A stretch of 64,000 nucleotides of DNA from Schistosoma mansoni. Taxonomy: Eukaryota; Platyhelminthes; Trematoda; Strigeidida; Schistosomatidae. The notes beneath the pieces are model-generated. The model was not told the origin of the DNA. It did not search any database and saw nothing but the letters and a program-made list of their open reading frames with translations. Positions within the stretch are counted from its first letter, which is position 1; every line of letters begins with the position of its first letter. Position numbers and translations under genes: made by a program. Below, in pieces: positions 62,201 to 64,000 of this stretch. The stretch lies in the NCBI RefSeq assembly GCF_000237925.1, contig NC_031496.1:18310245-18374244 (forward strand), given 5' to 3'.

Positions 62201-63287
62201 GACGATTGTTATTTCCAGCACTAGGTTTTTTGCCTGTTATCTTAAGTCTGATTAGTACTTCCATAAGTTACAGTCACGCCCACTCTAATGTTCACAAAAT
62301 AAGATCTCTATGATTACACTTCCTGTGTCTATTGCACAGACCGAGTAGTGTTAACAAGTTCTAGGTGCAGAAACCAAGTATTGCATACTCGAAAGTAATA
62401 TGAGATAGGTCTTTAGCCGACTAACTGGTGGTCTAGTGAATATATTGCTGGATGTATAGCAAATCAATCATATTTTTATTTCCAGCCTGAACTCACTAAC
62501 CAACCATTCAACACAAAAAATATATATGGTTTAGAAACCACGATACAATAATTATTAAAAATGCATATTTAGTAGACATCAAAGTAAAATTACATAAACA
62601 TCCTAGACAAATAAGACCACGAATAGCTAAAGATCCAATTGAAATACCAGAAAAGAAGTAGCAAATATTAGTAAAGGAAAATAAATATTCAACCACTTGA
62701 CATTTTGAGTCGCTGTATTTGGTTTCACAAGCCGTAAAACTTTTCGGGCTGGGCAGGGCGCCAATAGTAACGCCTCTCGAATAAAAAGCAGTGAAAACAC
62801 CTAGTGATGATGTGACTTAATTATCGTGACACTACTTGTGTGAGGGATAATAACTACTTCAGAGGCTTTGAACTCGCTATACGCTGGCCAAAAGTCTATT
62901 AGACCCACTAAAAGCCCACTGCAAGTGGTTTGTCGAGATCAAATGATCGGTCTAGAATACACTAAGAGACTTATGAGTGGTGATTACTAAATTCACTGTT
63001 AAGGATTGAATATATCAGAGTGAGTGTGAAAAAACCACACCAAATGATGCAACAAATTTAAAATCAATCACTTAAAACATCGAAAATTTAGATAATAAGG
63101 TGTATATTCAACGAAAGATCAAGCTCTTACGGCAATATACTTCCTCGTTTGCTCGTCGATATAACAAGAATATAGCACCAGAAACTACAGCACCTCCAAT
63201 AATCACCACTAGAGAATCACAAACTCGTTTGGCTGGATTATATTATATTTAGGATACACGCATACCTGAAAAACCAGTGAATTCCAT
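51035..63287 (-). CDS. USP30: USP30-like mitochondrial ubiquitin carboxyl-terminal hydrolase
   Basis: USP30 is a deubiquitinase anchored in the mitochondrial outer membrane that opposes Parkin-driven mitophagy in mammals. Exons (minus strand): 63287-63266, 63232-63131, 60171-60004, 58951-58830, 56792-56667, 56194-56011, 53138-52594, 51709-51035. Phases match at all junctions and give 647 residues (human 517). A membrane helix at about residues 14-32 (VVIIGGAVVSGAIFLLY) precedes the Cys box (PNPRNVCYFNALMQA, Cys58), then QDAHELF, two CxxC pairs (CNYC, CPKC) of the finger, TPKYLVLYIQRSDW, HVHIPEFLDM, the His box (HQCGHYITYR, His460) and WILTSD. The Ser in WILTSD aligns with the third catalytic residue of human USP30. 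It ends YLLFYERL plus an acidic tail of about 107 residues not in human. An in-frame TGA upstream makes 63287 the first Met. A short out-of-frame upstream ATG exists. Weakest point: the 52594 donor. Confidence 0.88.
53184..53219. repeat. (AT)n microsatellite with short tandem copy, in an intron of the USP30-like gene
   Basis: About 17 AT units, followed by two tandem copies of AAAGTTTGCAGAAATTTATA (53218-53260). It lies 46 bp from the 3' splice site of the penultimate exon. Confidence 0.9.
54435..54525 (+). repeat. Type A SINE, tRNA-like head remnant
   Basis: GAACTCAGTAGTGCAGTGAAT and GACGTTTGAAGGGAAAAGTAC with a diverged B box (CGTCCGAATCCCAACG). The ribozyme is lost. It lies in an intron of the USP30-like gene. 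Confidence 0.6.
56300..56485 (+). repeat. Type B hammerhead SINE, antisense in a USP30-like intron
   Basis: B box GGGTCCGACTCCC, core CTGACGA, stem II GTCC/GGAT, GAAA changed to AAAA, and the tail GGTTTTCAGTGCTGGTCTAAC. It is about 110 bp from exon 6 and 180 bp from exon 5. Confidence 0.75.
58138..58215 (+). repeat. Dispersed repeat Y, 5' fragment, in a USP30-like intron
   Basis: ACATATTGGTACAAAGGGCACCGGATACATATGCGCC (in pieces) matches the start of the copies at 8850 and 42880. The rest is absent. Confidence 0.7.
61320..62225 (-). mobile_element. Non-LTR retrotransposon, C-terminal reverse-transcriptase region
   Basis: Minus-strand translation shows the polymerase box region LEYTDGIVLFGVDADK (usually YADD), then FTYLGSLINPNGLVSD, a long intact stretch with LLYGCETWPLRVEDTRKLLV, CLRNFARICWDHRISNSEV and LRRLGHVLRIPEHRLP, and finally GDGWKKVRGGQTKTWHQCLK. 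This differs from the SR2-like 3' ends elsewhere in the window, so it is a second LINE family. It has stop codons and a frame change near 62000. It lies in the long second intron of the USP30-like gene, in the sense orientation. Confidence 0.88.
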
Positions 63288-64000
63288 ACTCAACAAGTCC
63301 GTACTGAGGACTCTCGAATAGTTGCCATTTCAATGCAAGTGCAACGGTCAGCTTCGGATGACCTTCATCTGGTTTGGACAATATTTTGAAGCGTTTTTTC
63401 AGACTGATAAAAGGGAGAATAAGCAAAAGCCGGCGGAGAACATCATACGCATACACGGAATATTATAACCCCTTGATAACAACTGAATATAGTTCAAGTG
63501 GTTTCAAATTGTTCTGAACAGAATAGAAAATTTCGCTTAACGGGCTTCCGTAACTAGTGGCAGTGGACCAACGATGCTTCCAGGCAGAAACCTAGGTATA
63601 GTTAACGACAGAAGAGAAAAAATATTAGTAAACCATAGTGAGATGCTTCTCTTAGTCCTAAAAAATATGTTCAGTTTCCTCTTAAGGGACACCTGTGAAG
63701 CCGCTTGAACTACCTCAATCGGTGGCGAATTCTAGGATTTGACTACTCGTATAAAGTAAAAAGTGTGGCTGTGGTCCGTTCTGTCGTGTTATGTCTCCAA
63801 TTTCTGGTTCCTACCCCTAAGGTTTATGTTGGGACTCAACCTATGTAGATAATTAAGTAGATATCTGGGAGTGTTTAATATGCGAAAGTTCATTAGAAGT
63901 TCATCTCTGAGATGCCTATACTCCAGTGGGTAAAGTTGCAGTGATTCGAGGGGCTCTTCATAAGGCGTGGATTGAAGTCAATGAACTGAGGAAAGGAGAT
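63288..64000. other. Region upstream of the USP30-like gene
   Basis: The 5' UTR and promoter of the USP30-like gene should be here. I see no clear TATA box in the first 100 bp. No other gene was recognised. Confidence 0.4.

Noticed and set aside
63238-63456. 72-codon minus ORF upstream of the USP30-like gene
   Set aside because: It overlaps the first coding exon in a different frame and reads through the 33 bp intron. No motif.

Overview
This window is almost certainly nuclear DNA of a blood fluke, Schistosoma, most likely S. mansoni. It is AT-rich. It is full of tRNA-derived short repeats that carry a hammerhead ribozyme (the schistosome Sm-alpha type), RTE-type LINE 3' ends with GTAA tails, and LTR fossils that resemble the S. 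mansoni Boudicca and BEL/Pao families. Its two recognisable host genes have 30-36 bp introns at their 5' ends, a known schistosome habit.

Layout. Positions 1-41,600 contain no host gene that I can defend. This part is a repeat landscape: about 28 loci of two hammerhead-bearing SINE families across the window (type A, Sm-alpha-like; type B, a second family), RTE/SR2-like LINE fragments (11271, 18262, 19148, 32125, 36365), a Penelope-like GIY-YIG fragment (22110-22452), a solo LTR with a 4 bp target duplication (20935-21215), a tandem LTR array (23424-24954) ending in BAC-type cloning vector next to a gap, and a perfect 58 bp inverted repeat (38740-38920). Three 200 bp runs of N all sit at repeats.

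Positions 41,900-47,470 hold an unidentified minus-strand ORF that may be a terminal exon, a BEL/Pao gag fossil split by another repeat, and a truncated Ty3/Gypsy (Boudicca-like) fossil. Host genes follow: ATP6V1G, the V-ATPase subunit G gene (47642-48087, plus strand, three exons), and, convergent with it, a USP30-like mitochondrial outer-membrane deubiquitinase gene (51035-63287, minus strand, eight exons). The USP30 model was rebuilt by splice-site phase and conserved boxes. Its introns contain an AT microsatellite, a type B SINE and a LINE reverse-transcriptase fragment.

The most interesting non-gene signal is in the hammerhead repeats. Several are inverted composites whose junctions fall 0-7 nt from the ribozyme's own cut site. 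One or more copies show compensatory stem II changes. A second hammerhead SINE family coexists with the first, and every copy of it here has lost part of its catalytic core.
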